A stretch of DNA of 64,000 bases, taken from Phyllobacterium brassicacearum (GTDB taxonomy: Bacteria; Pseudomonadota; Alphaproteobacteria; Rhizobiales; Rhizobiaceae). The stretch spans positions 39,693 to 103,692 of the forward strand of contig NZ_PGGO01000020.1 in NCBI RefSeq assembly GCF_003010955.1. The letters run 5' to 3'. A program made the position numbers and the translations under genes. Below are positions 13,252 to 22,520 of the stretch, piece by piece. The stretch's first letter is position 1. Each line of letters begins with the position of its first letter. Under the pieces are notes generated by a model, which had not been told where the DNA came from, did no database searches, and saw only the letters and a program-made list of their open reading frames with translations.

Positions 13252-13464
13252 TGTCGCTACCCCTGGGTCCCGCGTTTGACGATGATCCAGAACGATCGCC
13301 TTCACCGTGATCTTCTGGAAAAACAGTGGAAAGAATAGCACGGACCGCCAGATTTGAACTGCCCTGCGGCGAAGGACTGGGCTCGGGTCGGAGCACCCCG
13401 GGGGCTGGAGAAATTACCACTAAGGCGATACGCTCTGGTCATTGGCTTTTTCGAGGACGCTAAC

Positions 13465-13875
13465 ATGAGAGTTGATGGTGCATGCCATTGTGGAAGGGTC
13501 AGATTCTGGTGTGATGCTGATCCGGGACAGGTGGGCATTTGTCATTGTACCGACTGTCAAACGCTGACGGGCACTGCCTTTCGCGTAACGGTTCCGGTAG
13601 AGGCAAACAACTTTCATATGCTTTCGGGCGTGCCGAAGGTCTATATCAAAACGGCGGACAGCGGCTCACGCAGGAGACAAGTTTTTTGTTCGGATTGCGG
13701 TTCGCCCATTTACGCCACTTCGGACAGCGAAAACCCATTCGTCTATGGCGTGAGGGTCGGTACGCTACGACAACGTAGGGCATTGCCACCAACACACGCA
13801 GTTTGGCAGAAATCGGCACTCCCCTGGGTTCCCGCTTTCGCCGATATAGAAATCTACGAGGAAGAAGACGAATAA
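13465..13875 (+). CDS. GFA/CENP-V family zinc protein
   Basis: The 136-residue protein shows the GFA fold signature: CHCG near residue 7, CHCTDCQ in the middle and FCSDCG, which together supply the zinc-binding cysteines. The family is named after glutathione-dependent formaldehyde-activating enzyme, but most members, including ones this short, have no proven activity. ATG 13465 is preferred to 13354 because GAGGAC precedes it and MRVDGACHCG is the usual start. It runs towards the hmuV gene, 86 bases away. Confidence 0.85.
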   Translation: MRVDGACHCGRVRFWCDADPGQVGICHCTDCQTLTGTAFRVTVPVEANNFHMLSGVPKVYIKTADSGSRRRQVFCSDCGSPIYATSDSENPFVYGVRVGTLRQRRALPPTHAVWQKSALPWVPAFADIEIYEEEDE

Positions 13876-13961
13876 GGCCGGGCCAAATGGCGAGAGGCAC
13901 GACGAGGCGTCGCTTGAGCATTCGCCGTAGAGGGGAGCGCGCTAGGCGCAAACGCAACCAA

Positions 13962-14759
13962 TCAGATTGCAACCGATTGTGGCAGGACAAAAGGGACGTG
14001 CTCGGCGGGCAGTGCCCCCACCTTCAGTGCGCAGTCGTAGACTCGCAATATGCGCTCATCAGTCAACACCTCCGACGGCGTGCCTACGCAATCGGTGTGG
14101 CCGCGATGCATGACCACGACACGGTCGGCATACATCGACGTCAAGTTGAGGTCATGCAGAATGGCAATGACGCCGCCGCCGCGGTCCGCAAAGCTGCGGG
14201 CCGTCTGCATGATGATCAGCTGGTGCTTGATATCGAGGCTGGAGACCGGCTCATCAAGGAAGAGAAAGCGTGGCTCGCCGTCGAGAACAGGTTGCCAGAC
14301 CTGACACAGTACGCGGGCAAGCTGCACCCGCTGCTGTTCGCCACCGGAGAGCTCCTGGTAGAAGCGGCCGCCAAACCCGGCAAGATCGACCATTTGCAGT
14401 GCCTCGTCCGGCAGCATTTCCACTTCTCGCCGCGTCGCACCGGAGCGGCCGCTCGTCAGCCCGAGCTTGACGATTTCGCGGACGGTGAACGGAAAGGACA
14501 GCGATGTTGATTGCGGCAGGATCGCCCGCATCGCAGCCATCTCCCACAATCTCAGCTTGCCCATGGACCGGCCGTTGATGGCTATCTTGCCGGTGAAGGG
14601 AAGATCGCCGGACAAGGCCCGCATCAGGGTCGTCTTGCCGGAGCCATTCGGTCCGACGATAATCGTGACCTCACCGGCCCGCGCTGTGAAGCTGGCATTA
14701 TCGATGATCTGCGTCTTGCCGAGATGGACGGAAACGTCGGTAACTTCGATCATTGTCAT
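13962..14759 (-). CDS. hmuV: Haem ABC transporter ATP-binding protein HmuV
   Basis: The 265-residue ATPase has Walker A GPNGSGKT (36-43), signature ELSGGEQQRVQLARVL and Walker B RFLFLDEPVSSLD. Its place behind hmuU, hmuT and hmuS identifies it as HmuV. The start at 14759 overlaps the hmuU stop as ATGA, indicating translational coupling; the frame continues to 14795 and a further ATG lies at 14753. It energises haem import through HmuU. Confidence 0.95.
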   Translation of the reverse strand: MTMIEVTDVSVHLGKTQIIDNASFTARAGEVTIIVGPNGSGKTTLMRALSGDLPFTGKIAINGRSMGKLRLWEMAAMRAILPQSTSLSFPFTVREIVKLGLTSGRSGATRREVEMLPDEALQMVDLAGFGGRFYQELSGGEQQRVQLARVLCQVWQPVLDGEPRFLFLDEPVSSLDIKHQLIIMQTARSFADRGGGVIAILHDLNLTSMYADRVVVMHRGHTDCVGTPSEVLTDERILRVYDCALKVGALPAEHVPFVLPQSVAI

Positions 14760-15877
14760 AGATCCAGGATTCCACGCCGCCGCAGCAATATCCAAAGGAA
14801 GAACGGTGCGCCGACGGCTGCTGTGACAATACCAATGGGCAATTCCGAGGGGGCAACGATGGTACGGCTGACCGCATCGGCCAACAATAACAGGCTTGCG
14901 CCGAGCAGAGCGGCGGCTGGCAGGAGGTAGCGGTGGTCTGGCCCGATCACGAGGCGCAGGAGATGTGGGACGACCACGCCGACAAAACCGATGCCACCGC
15001 TCACAGCAACCGATGCGCCGGTGGCCGCGGCAACCACAACGATAGCGATGCGCTTGAAACGCTGCACCGGGATACCGAGGTGGCTCGCCGCCGCCTCGCC
15101 CAGCGCGAGTCCGTTGAGGCCGCGCGCGAGAAACGGCGAAACCAGCAGCGCCAGAACGATGAACGGACCAGCGGCGGCAATCTTCACCCAGTTTGCGCCG
15201 GCAAGCGAGCCCAGCCCCCAGAAAGTGAGGTCACGCAATTGCCGGTCGTCCGCAATATAGACCAAGACACCCATATAGGCCCCCGCCATGGCACCAAGGG
15301 CGATGCCGGCAAGCAGCATGGTCGCGATGGAAGTCTGTCCGCGCCGCGTAGCGACGCGGTAAAGAATGAGCGTGAAGGCGAGCGCGCCGAAGAAAGCGGC
15401 AAGCGGCAAGGCGTAATAGCCAAACAGGGCGATGAGCGGTGCGAGTGCCGTGCCGCCTAAAACGATCATGCTGACTGCACCGAGGCCGGCGCCGGCCGAG
15501 ACGCCGACTATGCCCGGATCAGCAAGCGGGTTGCGGAACAGCCCCTGCATGACCGCACCCGAGACGGCAAGCGATGCACCGATCAGCATGCCCAAAATGA
15601 CACGCGGTAGGCGGATATCGTAGATGATGATGCGATCACGAAGAGGCAAAGCACCACTGTTGCCATCCGCGGGCGAAAGCAAGGCACTGATGACGGAGAC
15701 GATCGATGCGTCGGAAGCACCTGCGGCGAGGCTGAACATAATCGTTGCCAGCAGGACAGAACAAAGCGCAGCGATCACACCTTTCGCGAGAAAGGAGCGG
15801 TCGCCCTCCGCACGTGCCCTTCCGCCGCCGCTCTTGGATCGAAAGGCGGCGGATTTCATCACAACGGACTCGCTCAT
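14756..15877 (-). CDS. hmuU: Haem ABC transporter permease HmuU (FecCD family)
   Basis: The 373-residue protein has about nine or ten hydrophobic segments and FecCD-family motifs such as RLPRVILGMLIGASLAVSG, GVSAGAGLGA and GGIGFVGVVVPHLLRL. It forms the inner-membrane channel for haem delivered by HmuT. It overlaps hmuT by 4 bases and hmuV by 4 bases, so the three are likely translated together. The N-terminal 35 residues before the first membrane helix are basic and soluble. Confidence 0.95.
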   Translation of the reverse strand: MSESVVMKSAAFRSKSGGGRARAEGDRSFLAKGVIAALCSVLLATIMFSLAAGASDASIVSVISALLSPADGNSGALPLRDRIIIYDIRLPRVILGMLIGASLAVSGAVMQGLFRNPLADPGIVGVSAGAGLGAVSMIVLGGTALAPLIALFGYYALPLAAFFGALAFTLILYRVATRRGQTSIATMLLAGIALGAMAGAYMGVLVYIADDRQLRDLTFWGLGSLAGANWVKIAAAGPFIVLALLVSPFLARGLNGLALGEAAASHLGIPVQRFKRIAIVVVAAATGASVAVSGGIGFVGVVVPHLLRLVIGPDHRYLLPAAALLGASLLLLADAVSRTIVAPSELPIGIVTAAVGAPFFLWILLRRRGILDL

Positions 15878-16755
15878 TGGCTCAATTCGTTGCCGTAGAA
15901 CGCCTTTGCCAGATCGTGCGCGGCCTGTGCCGTGCGTGGACCGAAGCCAAGCAAATATTGTCCACCCATGCGCACGATATTCTTGGCCTCACCGGCGGGG
16001 GTCGCTGCGATTGCCTTGTTGGCGAGTAGGTCGGCATTGGCCGCGGAATGATCGCCGCCACGGTCCATGACGAGGATAACATCTGGCTTTGCCGTGATAA
16101 TCGACTCATCGGTCAGCGGCTTGTAGCCCTGGAACTCGGTGATAGCATTCTCAGCGCCTGCAAGTTCGATGATGCCGTTCGCCGCCGTCTTGGTTCCCGA
16201 TGCCAGTATCTTGCCGCCGTGGGCGCTCAATATGAAGAGAACGCGCTTGCGCGCCTTGATATTGCTGGTTTCGGCCTGAGCGGCCGCAAGATCCAGTTCG
16301 ACCCTTTGTGCAAGTTTTTCTGCCTTGTCGTCGGCTCCGAGTGACTTGCCGACGATCCGGATCTTCTCGGTGACGCTGGCGGCCGTGTAATTTTCCGGCA
16401 CGAAGACGAAGGGAACACTTGCCTTCTTGAGGACTTCGATCGTTTCCTTCGGGCCGCTCCCCTCGACGGCGATGATTGCTGTTGGGTTGATCGACAGGAC
16501 ACCTTCCGGTGACAGCGCACGCATATAGCCGACATCGGGCAGCTTGTTCGCCGCATCCGGATAGGTGCTGGTGGAGTCACGGCCAACGAGCCGCCCCTCC
16601 TCGCCGAGGGCGTAGACGATCTCGGTGACGGAATCGCCGATCGAAACCACGCGGCTCGCATCAGGTACGCGTCCAGTTATCTCTTCTGCGAAAGCGACAC
16701 CCGGTAGTGCCAGCATACCAAGGATGCCGACTATGACTGGTAATCTGATTGTCAT
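15874..16755 (-). CDS. hmuT: Periplasmic haem-binding protein HmuT
   Basis: The 293-residue protein has a clear signal peptide (MTIRLPVIVGILGMLALPGVAFA) and a class III solute-binding fold: RVVSIGDSVTEIVYALG at the start, GYKPLTDESIITAKPDVILVMDRGG in the second lobe. It captures haem in the periplasm and passes it to HmuUV. Its neighbours (hmuS 12 bases upstream, hmuU overlapping) support the assignment. Confidence 0.93.
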   Translation of the reverse strand: MTIRLPVIVGILGMLALPGVAFAEEITGRVPDASRVVSIGDSVTEIVYALGEEGRLVGRDSTSTYPDAANKLPDVGYMRALSPEGVLSINPTAIIAVEGSGPKETIEVLKKASVPFVFVPENYTAASVTEKIRIVGKSLGADDKAEKLAQRVELDLAAAQAETSNIKARKRVLFILSAHGGKILASGTKTAANGIIELAGAENAITEFQGYKPLTDESIITAKPDVILVMDRGGDHSAANADLLANKAIAATPAGEAKNIVRMGGQYLLGFGPRTAQAAHDLAKAFYGNELSQ

Positions 16756-16767
16756 TCTGCGATTCCC

Positions 16768-17838
16768 TCAGGCTGCGGCGCACATCAGGCGCGGCAGGCC
16801 CTCGATAAGCCGGCGCCAGTCGCTGCGCTCACCCGAACCTTCATGCCGCTTGCCGAAGAACTGGATGATCATCTCGCCTTCTGCGCCATAGGCCTCGAGC
16901 GAGGTGACATGGCCATCCTTTGTCGGCTTGCGCACCGCCCAAACCTCGGCGATGCGATCGGTGCGCAGGTGCATGTGGAACGTCTCGTCGAGGATATTGA
17001 TCCAGGCGCCCATCGGCGTGACGTTCTGGACCGGACCCGAATGAATCTGGATGCAACCGCGATTGCCGACAAAGCACATGATTGGAATCTGTTCCTGTGC
17101 CGAATGGTGCAGCATGGCGGTCAAAGCACTGGTATCGAGCTGCCAGGCATAATCCTCGCCAATCACCTGCACCGCCTGATGGCGTGTCATCTTCAGCGAG
17201 CGAAGAATGCCGAAGAATTCGTGCACGTCCTTCATCTGGCTCCAGCGGTCGCGCAAGCTTGAAGTGTCGAGTTCTTCGATCTCAAGGATCTTCTCTTCCG
17301 GCTTCGGCAGTGATGTCAGTTCGATCGTCTGGGATTGATCGTCCAGACGCAGCTTTGCAACAAGCACATTATAGGGGTCGAGACTGGATGCCGGACGCAA
17401 ATGGATCTTGTGGATTGCCTCGCCGGCGGCATCGAAGAATTGCAGGCTGCGGCGGACTGTTTCGCCCTCCGCCTTTTCTACAGCAAAGCCGTGGGCCCAG
17501 GCGCTCGGGAACAGCCGCATGTCGATCTGCTCGCCGAGCAGCAGCGAGGCATGCTTGCCGACAATGGGCTTGTCATAGACGCCAATCTTCTCATGCACGG
17601 CGCTTTCATTGCGGGTGAGCGCCATGACTTCGCCGAGCGATTGGATTTCGGTGAGAAACGTCTCGATGCGCGGGCTGATGCGAATAACATTGATCCCGCA
17701 CCAGGCGGCAACCAGATCAGCTTCGGAAATTTGCAATTGCTGCGCAAAGTCACGCTCACGCATTTTCGGATTGCCGGCCCTCGCCTGCCGGATTGCCTCT
17801 GGTGTGGGTTTTACAGTCTCGGTCATTCTCGTGCCCAT
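16768..17838 (-). CDS. hmuS: Haem-handling cytoplasmic protein HmuS (HemS/ChuS family)
   Basis: The 356-residue protein matches the HemS/ChuS/HmuS length and its internal duplication: two related halves, each with a region like VMALTRNESAVHEKIGVY and IPIMCFVGNRGCIQIHSG. Members bind haem in the cytosol, and several degrade it or hand it on. It is the first large gene after hemP in the leftward hmu operon. The start may be at 17838 or the internal ATG at 17826; neither has a strong ribosome site. Confidence 0.92.
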   Translation of the reverse strand: MGTRMTETVKPTPEAIRQARAGNPKMRERDFAQQLQISEADLVAAWCGINVIRISPRIETFLTEIQSLGEVMALTRNESAVHEKIGVYDKPIVGKHASLLLGEQIDMRLFPSAWAHGFAVEKAEGETVRRSLQFFDAAGEAIHKIHLRPASSLDPYNVLVAKLRLDDQSQTIELTSLPKPEEKILEIEELDTSSLRDRWSQMKDVHEFFGILRSLKMTRHQAVQVIGEDYAWQLDTSALTAMLHHSAQEQIPIMCFVGNRGCIQIHSGPVQNVTPMGAWINILDETFHMHLRTDRIAEVWAVRKPTKDGHVTSLEAYGAEGEMIIQFFGKRHEGSGERSDWRRLIEGLPRLMCAAA

Positions 17839-17847
17839 TGCTTTTCT

Positions 17848-18057
17848 TTACTTGTTCAGGATCAGCTTGCCCTGGCGGGTGATTTTTAGCCGGTAAAGCG
17901 ATCCGGCATGTTCAATGCCAACTTCATTGGAGCCGTCGAACAAAATGTCGCTGCCAAAAACGCGAATGTCCTGTTTCACGGGTTTGCTTAAGTCGGATCG
18001 CATCGGCGTAACGTTCGGTAGACGAACCTGCAGATCGATGATTTGACGTCGCGACAT
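17848..18057 (-). CDS. hemP: Haem uptake protein HemP/HmuP
   Basis: A 69-residue HemP-family protein ending in the typical block VGIEHAGSLYRLKITRQGKLILNK. In rhizobia the HmuP member is reported to act as a co-activator needed for expression of the haem receptor gene, so a regulatory role is plausible here. ATG 18057 is preferred; an open frame to a TTG at 18093 would start inside an inverted repeat (TTGTTCCG/CGGAACAA, 18072-18093). It heads the hmuSTUV operon and is divergent from hmuR. Confidence 0.88.
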   Translation of the reverse strand: MSRRQIIDLQVRLPNVTPMRSDLSKPVKQDIRVFGSDILFDGSNEVGIEHAGSLYRLKITRQGKLILNK

Positions 18058-18071
18058 GGCAATTGGCCTTT

Positions 18072-18180
18072 TTGTTCCGTTTGTCCGGAACAACGCCGCC
18101 GCATTATTCCGTTTAATTAAACTTGACTCGTATTATCATATTTATTACTCAACCTAAAGAAGAGTCAATGAGTCAAGTTT
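18072..18180. promoter_or_regulatory. Divergent hemP/hmuR control region with repeated operator-like elements
   Basis: Three features are visible: an 8-bp inverted repeat TTGTTCCG/CGGAACAA (18072-18093); a 12-bp palindrome GTTTAATTAAAC (18111-18122); and an exact 11-bp inverted repeat AAACTTGACTC (18119-18129)/GAGTCAAGTTT (18170-18180) around a 40-bp AT-rich core, with an extra GAGTCAA at 18162-18168. TGA-N9-TCA at 18124-18138 resembles the RirA iron-responsive operator, with spacing I am unsure of. Iron control (RirA, Irr or Fur) is expected for this locus; which protein binds is inference. Confidence 0.6.
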
Positions 18181-18288
18181 ACCATGGCCTTCTAAAAAGC
18201 CAAAAAACTGCAAGCAAGCATTGGAGCATCGGCACGAAGCTCTCCCGGCCAGCCAGCGACAAACTGAACCCTGGAGAGAATGAGAATT

Positions 18289-20427
18289 ATGGGGCTGGTG
18301 GCACGGAATGTAACTGCTTTGCTTGGCGGAGCGGCAATGACGATCATGGTCGGAGCGCATGTTGCTGGGGCGCAGCAGGCGGAACAAAAAACGGAAACGG
18401 GTGAGCAGACCCAGGCGGGTGCTGCAAAGAAGGGGCGCGTGACCCTGTTGCAACGCCTTGTGGTAGGCGCGGGTGTCGATAAGATCGCCATTGATACACC
18501 GCAGGCGGTAACAGTCGTTGATCAGGAGCAGATCGACCAGGACCAGCCGCAGACCATCGGCGACACCCTACGCGACGTTCCTGGCGTGACAGCGATCGGC
18601 AGCGACCGCATCTTCGGTGAAGCCTTCAATATTCGAGGCATAGGCGGAGCTGCCGCCGCGGACGAGTCCAAGATTATCATCAACGTCGACGGCACGCCCA
18701 AATTCTACGAACAATATCGAATGGGATCGTTCTTCAGCGATCCCGAGCTCTACAAGCAGGTTGAAGTGCTGCGCGGTCCGGCGTCATCGACGCTTTACGG
18801 TTCCGGTGCGCTCGGTGGCGTCATCAATCTGACGACGAAAGATGCAGCCGATTTCCTGGCCCCGGGCCAGAACAATGCAGTCCGCGTCAAGAGCGCCTAT
18901 GACTCCAATGGCACGGGCCTGCTTGGTTCGACCATCTATGCAACGAGGCTCAACGACAATTTCGAGTTCCTCGGCATGGGTAATTATCGCCAGTCCGATG
19001 ACTACAAAGATGGCAATGGCGACGAAATACCAGGATCGTCATTCGATTCCTGGTCCGGTCTTGCGAAAGGAACCTACCGCTTCGGTGACGGCAACGAGCA
19101 GTCGATCCGGCTTTCCTACCAGCGCTGGCAAGGCGATGGCGATGATCAGGCCTATGCGCAAACAGACGATAATGATTTCGGGACAGTCGATCGCAAGGTC
19201 ACCGATCAGACCCTCGTCTTTGCCTATGAGAATCCGGCCAGCGACAATCCCTGGCTAGACCTGAAGTTGAACCTCTCCTACTCCGACACATCGAACGAAC
19301 AGTCGAACGCCTCGGGCATCCCAGGAACGCCCAACCAGTTGTTCGACGACTCGGATTATTCCTACAAGACATTGCAGGCGCGCCTCGAAAATACCTTCGA
19401 ATACAAGGCCGACAACTTCGAAAACTATCTGACCGTCGGAACCCAGATCAGCCACCAGGATCGCGAAGCTGAGTCGATTGCCGGCATTCAGCCGGGATCC
19501 ATTCTGTTCCACCCGGAAGGCACTGAGAACAAGTATGGGTTCTACGCACAGAACGAATTTGTCTGGCGCGAGAAGCTGACCTTGATTCCCGGTATCCGTT
19601 ATGATTACCGCGATACGTCGCCAGCAGACGGCATTAGCGGCGCCGAGGACTCGTCGGACGATGCTTTTTCGCCAAAGCTTGCTGCTCTCTACAAGCTCAA
19701 TGATAACTTCTCCGTGTTCGGCTCCGTGGCGCACACCGAGCGATTCCCGACCATTGATGAGCTCTATTCGACGTCGGCCCCGGGGCGCACCTATCCCGGC
19801 GGGCGGGCCGCGAGTCTCGATCTTGAGAAGGAGACGTCCAACAACTACGAGGCTGGCTTTGCCGTCTCGGGTTATGATCTCGTGCGGGCAGGCGATACGT
19901 TGCAATTGAAGACGACCGGCTTCTACAACCAGATCCGCAACCTGATCAGCACTAATCCAAATAATCGCAGCCGGTTGCCGGTGACCTATTACGTCAACAT
20001 CAATGAAGCAAAGATCTATGGTGTTGAAGTCGAGGGCTCCTACGATGCGGAAGTGTTCTTCACCCGCCTTGCATACAGCAATATCAAGGGCGAGGACGAG
20101 GAAACGGGCGAGCCCCTGACCACCATCCCGGCGCAGACACTGGCGATGACAATCGGCGGCCGGATAATCGACTACGGTGTCGAATATGGTTGGCGCAGCA
20201 CATTTGCCGCCCATGCCGACACCGGGTTCACCGGCGAACCGACTGCGGGCTATGGCCTGCACGACATCTTCGCCTCCTGGAAGCCTATCGACGAGAAATA
20301 TGCTGGTTTTGAAGCCCGCTTCGCCGTCGAGAACCTCTTCGACAAATTCTATCGCAACAACCTGGCTGGGACTGACGGGAAGGGCCGCACCTTCAAGATC
20401 ACGCTCGCCAAACAATTCGGATGGTAA
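18289..20427 (+). CDS. hmuR: TonB-dependent haem receptor HmuR
   Basis: The 712-residue outer-membrane receptor has a signal peptide (cleaved after HVAGAQQ), a plug domain (DTPQAVTVVDQEQIDQ acting as TonB box region, then RDVPGVTAIG and LRGPASSTLYGSGALGGVINL) and a 22-strand barrel ending in aromatic Trp (FKITLAKQFGW). It resembles the haemoglobin/haem receptor subfamily. ATG 18289 has GGAGAG at 10 bases; ATG 18280 is too close to the ribosome site. It leads the rightward operon with the next gene and tonB. Confidence 0.92.
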   Translation: MGLVARNVTALLGGAAMTIMVGAHVAGAQQAEQKTETGEQTQAGAAKKGRVTLLQRLVVGAGVDKIAIDTPQAVTVVDQEQIDQDQPQTIGDTLRDVPGVTAIGSDRIFGEAFNIRGIGGAAAADESKIIINVDGTPKFYEQYRMGSFFSDPELYKQVEVLRGPASSTLYGSGALGGVINLTTKDAADFLAPGQNNAVRVKSAYDSNGTGLLGSTIYATRLNDNFEFLGMGNYRQSDDYKDGNGDEIPGSSFDSWSGLAKGTYRFGDGNEQSIRLSYQRWQGDGDDQAYAQTDDNDFGTVDRKVTDQTLVFAYENPASDNPWLDLKLNLSYSDTSNEQSNASGIPGTPNQLFDDSDYSYKTLQARLENTFEYKADNFENYLTVGTQISHQDREAESIAGIQPGSILFHPEGTENKYGFYAQNEFVWREKLTLIPGIRYDYRDTSPADGISGAEDSSDDAFSPKLAALYKLNDNFSVFGSVAHTERFPTIDELYSTSAPGRTYPGGRAASLDLEKETSNNYEAGFAVSGYDLVRAGDTLQLKTTGFYNQIRNLISTNPNNRSRLPVTYYVNINEAKIYGVEVEGSYDAEVFFTRLAYSNIKGEDEETGEPLTTIPAQTLAMTIGGRIIDYGVEYGWRSTFAAHADTGFTGEPTAGYGLHDIFASWKPIDEKYAGFEARFAVENLFDKFYRNNLAGTDGKGRTFKITLAKQFGW

Positions 20428-20429
20428 TC

Positions 20430-20879
20430 ATGAAATTTGCAGCAAGTCTTGGCCATAGCATGACCGCTGTTACAGCCATATTCCTTCTTGCTGCAACAGG
20501 GTTGGCGCCGGGGCAAGAGTCCTCCCCGGCGCCAACCCTGACGCTTGAACTCAATGCACTGCAGCCCTCCGACAAGGGCTGCAGGCTGACATTTGTCGTC
20601 ACCAACGATCTCAAGGCGCCGCTCGACAAGGCGGCGTTCGAGATCGCGCTGTTCAATCAGGCACAGGTGGTGGATCGCATCACGGTGCTGGATTTCAAGG
20701 ACCTGCCGCAGGGCAAGACCAAGGTACGCCGCTTCGATCTCGGCGATACGGATTGCTCCAAGATCGCCCGCGTCCTGGTGAATGACGCAACGGAATGTTC
20801 GGGCGCGGGCGTCGACCCGAAAGCCTGCATTCGCCAGCTCAATCCCATGACGAAATCCGGCGTGCAATTCGGAAGTTAG
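20430..20879 (+). CDS. Exported protein of unknown function in the haem locus
   Basis: A 149-residue protein with a signal peptide (about residues 1-30) and an immunoglobulin-like beta-rich body; four cysteines (GCRLTF, TDCSKI, TECSGA, KACIRQ) could form two disulphides in the periplasm. It is squeezed between hmuR (2 bases) and tonB (2 bases), so co-translation is likely and a part in haem uptake is suggested by position only. ATG 20430 is chosen over 20421 because the latter overlaps hmuR and lacks a site. Confidence 0.75.
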   Translation: MKFAASLGHSMTAVTAIFLLAATGLAPGQESSPAPTLTLELNALQPSDKGCRLTFVVTNDLKAPLDKAAFEIALFNQAQVVDRITVLDFKDLPQGKTKVRRFDLGDTDCSKIARVLVNDATECSGAGVDPKACIRQLNPMTKSGVQFGS

Positions 20880-20881
20880 TG

Positions 20882-22090
20882 ATGGCTTACGCGCTCGCTT
20901 TCCAAACAGAGACTTCCGCCGTCGTCAAACGGAAGGATCCGCCAGCGCTATTTGTTATCGAGAACGACGCTCTTCCGGGTTTGTCAGACCAGGGACCGGA
21001 TACAGTAGAACTTGCCGACACGGCCGGAGCGGAGCTTTCACCAGACGCCGCCAGGCACGGGAGCATGGCCGCAAAGCTGCAAATACCCACTATCGGGTGG
21101 TACCGGAAACTTGCGCTTTCCTGCGGATTTCACGTTGCGCTTGCTGTGCTCCTTATCGGTTTCGTCACCGACGAAGTACTGATTGCCGGCAGGCCAGACA
21201 CGATGGCCGCTCTGCTTGGAGATGGTTCCGTAGACATGAACTCTTCCGGCACCCCAGACCCGGCCAGCATGGATGCAACGAACGTTTCGCTGGTGACAAT
21301 GGTGATGCCAAAGCCTGTGCCGGAAAAGGAAGTTGAGAAAGTGGCGCCCGTCGAAGTGAATGAGGCGGTTGAAGCGATTGCGCCGGTCGAACCTGTTGAC
21401 GCACCTGAACCCACCTCCAAAGTGGCGGAATTTGCGCCTAGCGAGGCGCCAGAAATACTCAGCGTCACGCCGCTCCAGCCGACGCTGGACGAAAATGTGG
21501 TGCAGCAACCTTCGGAGGCCATGGTGCAGCCGGTCGAGGATGCGGAACCAGTAACGAATCCATTGGAAAAGCCCGCGGCTCCAAAGCCGGTCGTCGAAAA
21601 ACCAGCCAACGCAAAGCGCTCCGACGAAAAGCCCAAGGGACCAGCCAAGACCACGACGCCGGCAACAAAAGCCACGAAAGCCCCCGTATCCAAGGCAGCG
21701 TCGGGGCGTGATGGTGCCAATGAGCGGACGGCACGGACCGGCATCGCTGATGGCAAGAATGATGGCCAGAAGCACGCCGATGGTAATGCACGTGGCAAGT
21801 CATCAGCCGAGGGCAACGCTGCGGTTTCCAACTATCCGGGTACAGTGACATCAAAACTTCGCCGCGCATTGCGGCGGCAGGCACGATTGCGCGGCGAGGT
21901 TCAGGTGCAATTCGTTGTCGCCAGCAATGGCAGCGTGACCGGCGTCGGCATTGGCCGCAGTTCCGGCAATGCGGCCGTCGACAAGGCAGCAATGGACACG
22001 GTCCGCCGGGCGGCACCCTTCCCGCCCATACCCGCCGATGCGGGCCGGTCCACCTGGGCATTCAACTTGCCCCTGGCGTTCGGCGGTTAG
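20882..22090 (+). CDS. tonB: TonB energy transducer
   Basis: The 402-residue protein has a cytoplasmic N-terminus of about 75 residues, a single membrane helix (about 77-98, starting YRKLALSCGFHVALAVLL), a long Pro/Glu/Lys-rich periplasmic spacer (about 130-310) and a TonB C-terminal domain (about 318-402: YPGTVTSKLRRALRRQ, GEVQVQFVVASNGSV). It couples the proton gradient via ExbBD, not encoded here, to HmuR. The N-terminus is longer than in E. coli TonB, as in other rhizobia. Confidence 0.92.
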   Translation: MAYALAFQTETSAVVKRKDPPALFVIENDALPGLSDQGPDTVELADTAGAELSPDAARHGSMAAKLQIPTIGWYRKLALSCGFHVALAVLLIGFVTDEVLIAGRPDTMAALLGDGSVDMNSSGTPDPASMDATNVSLVTMVMPKPVPEKEVEKVAPVEVNEAVEAIAPVEPVDAPEPTSKVAEFAPSEAPEILSVTPLQPTLDENVVQQPSEAMVQPVEDAEPVTNPLEKPAAPKPVVEKPANAKRSDEKPKGPAKTTTPATKATKAPVSKAASGRDGANERTARTGIADGKNDGQKHADGNARGKSSAEGNAAVSNYPGTVTSKLRRALRRQARLRGEVQVQFVVASNGSVTGVGIGRSSGNAAVDKAAMDTVRRAAPFPPIPADAGRSTWAFNLPLAFGG

Positions 22091-22520
22091 TCATCGCTTC
22101 ATTAGCAATCGGTCCGATGGCTGCGCGGCTAAGTTCGTCCGCCATTCGAAACCTCTCCGTGCCATGCTCCTCTCCTGCATTATCGGCGTGGAAAAAACCG
22201 TATCAGAGCGCGGCCAGACTCGTTGTCGAAGCCTTAACGCCGTCCTTCTCCAACAACGTTACAACACTGTCCCGTGTTACTGTTACGTACTTCACCGGCT
22301 GCTAATGATCGTAATACTTTCCGAGATCGCAAGCATACGCGAACCAAATCCTTTGGATGAGTATTGATGCATTCTGCACAGCACCGCTGCTGGGTTTGCA
22401 TACCCAGTGAATCTACAACCAGTCACATCTTTGGTTCGCACAGCTTGGGATGGAGAACGTTCAATTCACGCTGAACGCGGAACCAGCTTGCAACTGACAA
22501 TTTCAATAGAGGAGCTGAAA
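22091..22520. other. 430-base gap before the sulfatase gene
   Basis: No supported gene is seen. It holds TGTTACTGTTACGTACT at 22274-22290, which matches 16 of 17 bases with a site at 33106-33122 near the sulfatase remnant. A promoter for the sulfatase operon should lie in the right half, but I cannot place it. Confidence 0.5.

Noticed and set aside
18123..18404. Rightward 93-codon frame in the hmuR leader, possible leader peptide
   Set aside because: It begins inside the operator region and overlaps hmuR in another frame; no ribosome site supports it.
19255..20415. Leftward 386-codon open frame opposite hmuR
   Set aside because: Antisense shadow of a receptor gene with strong codon bias; no ribosome site or domain.
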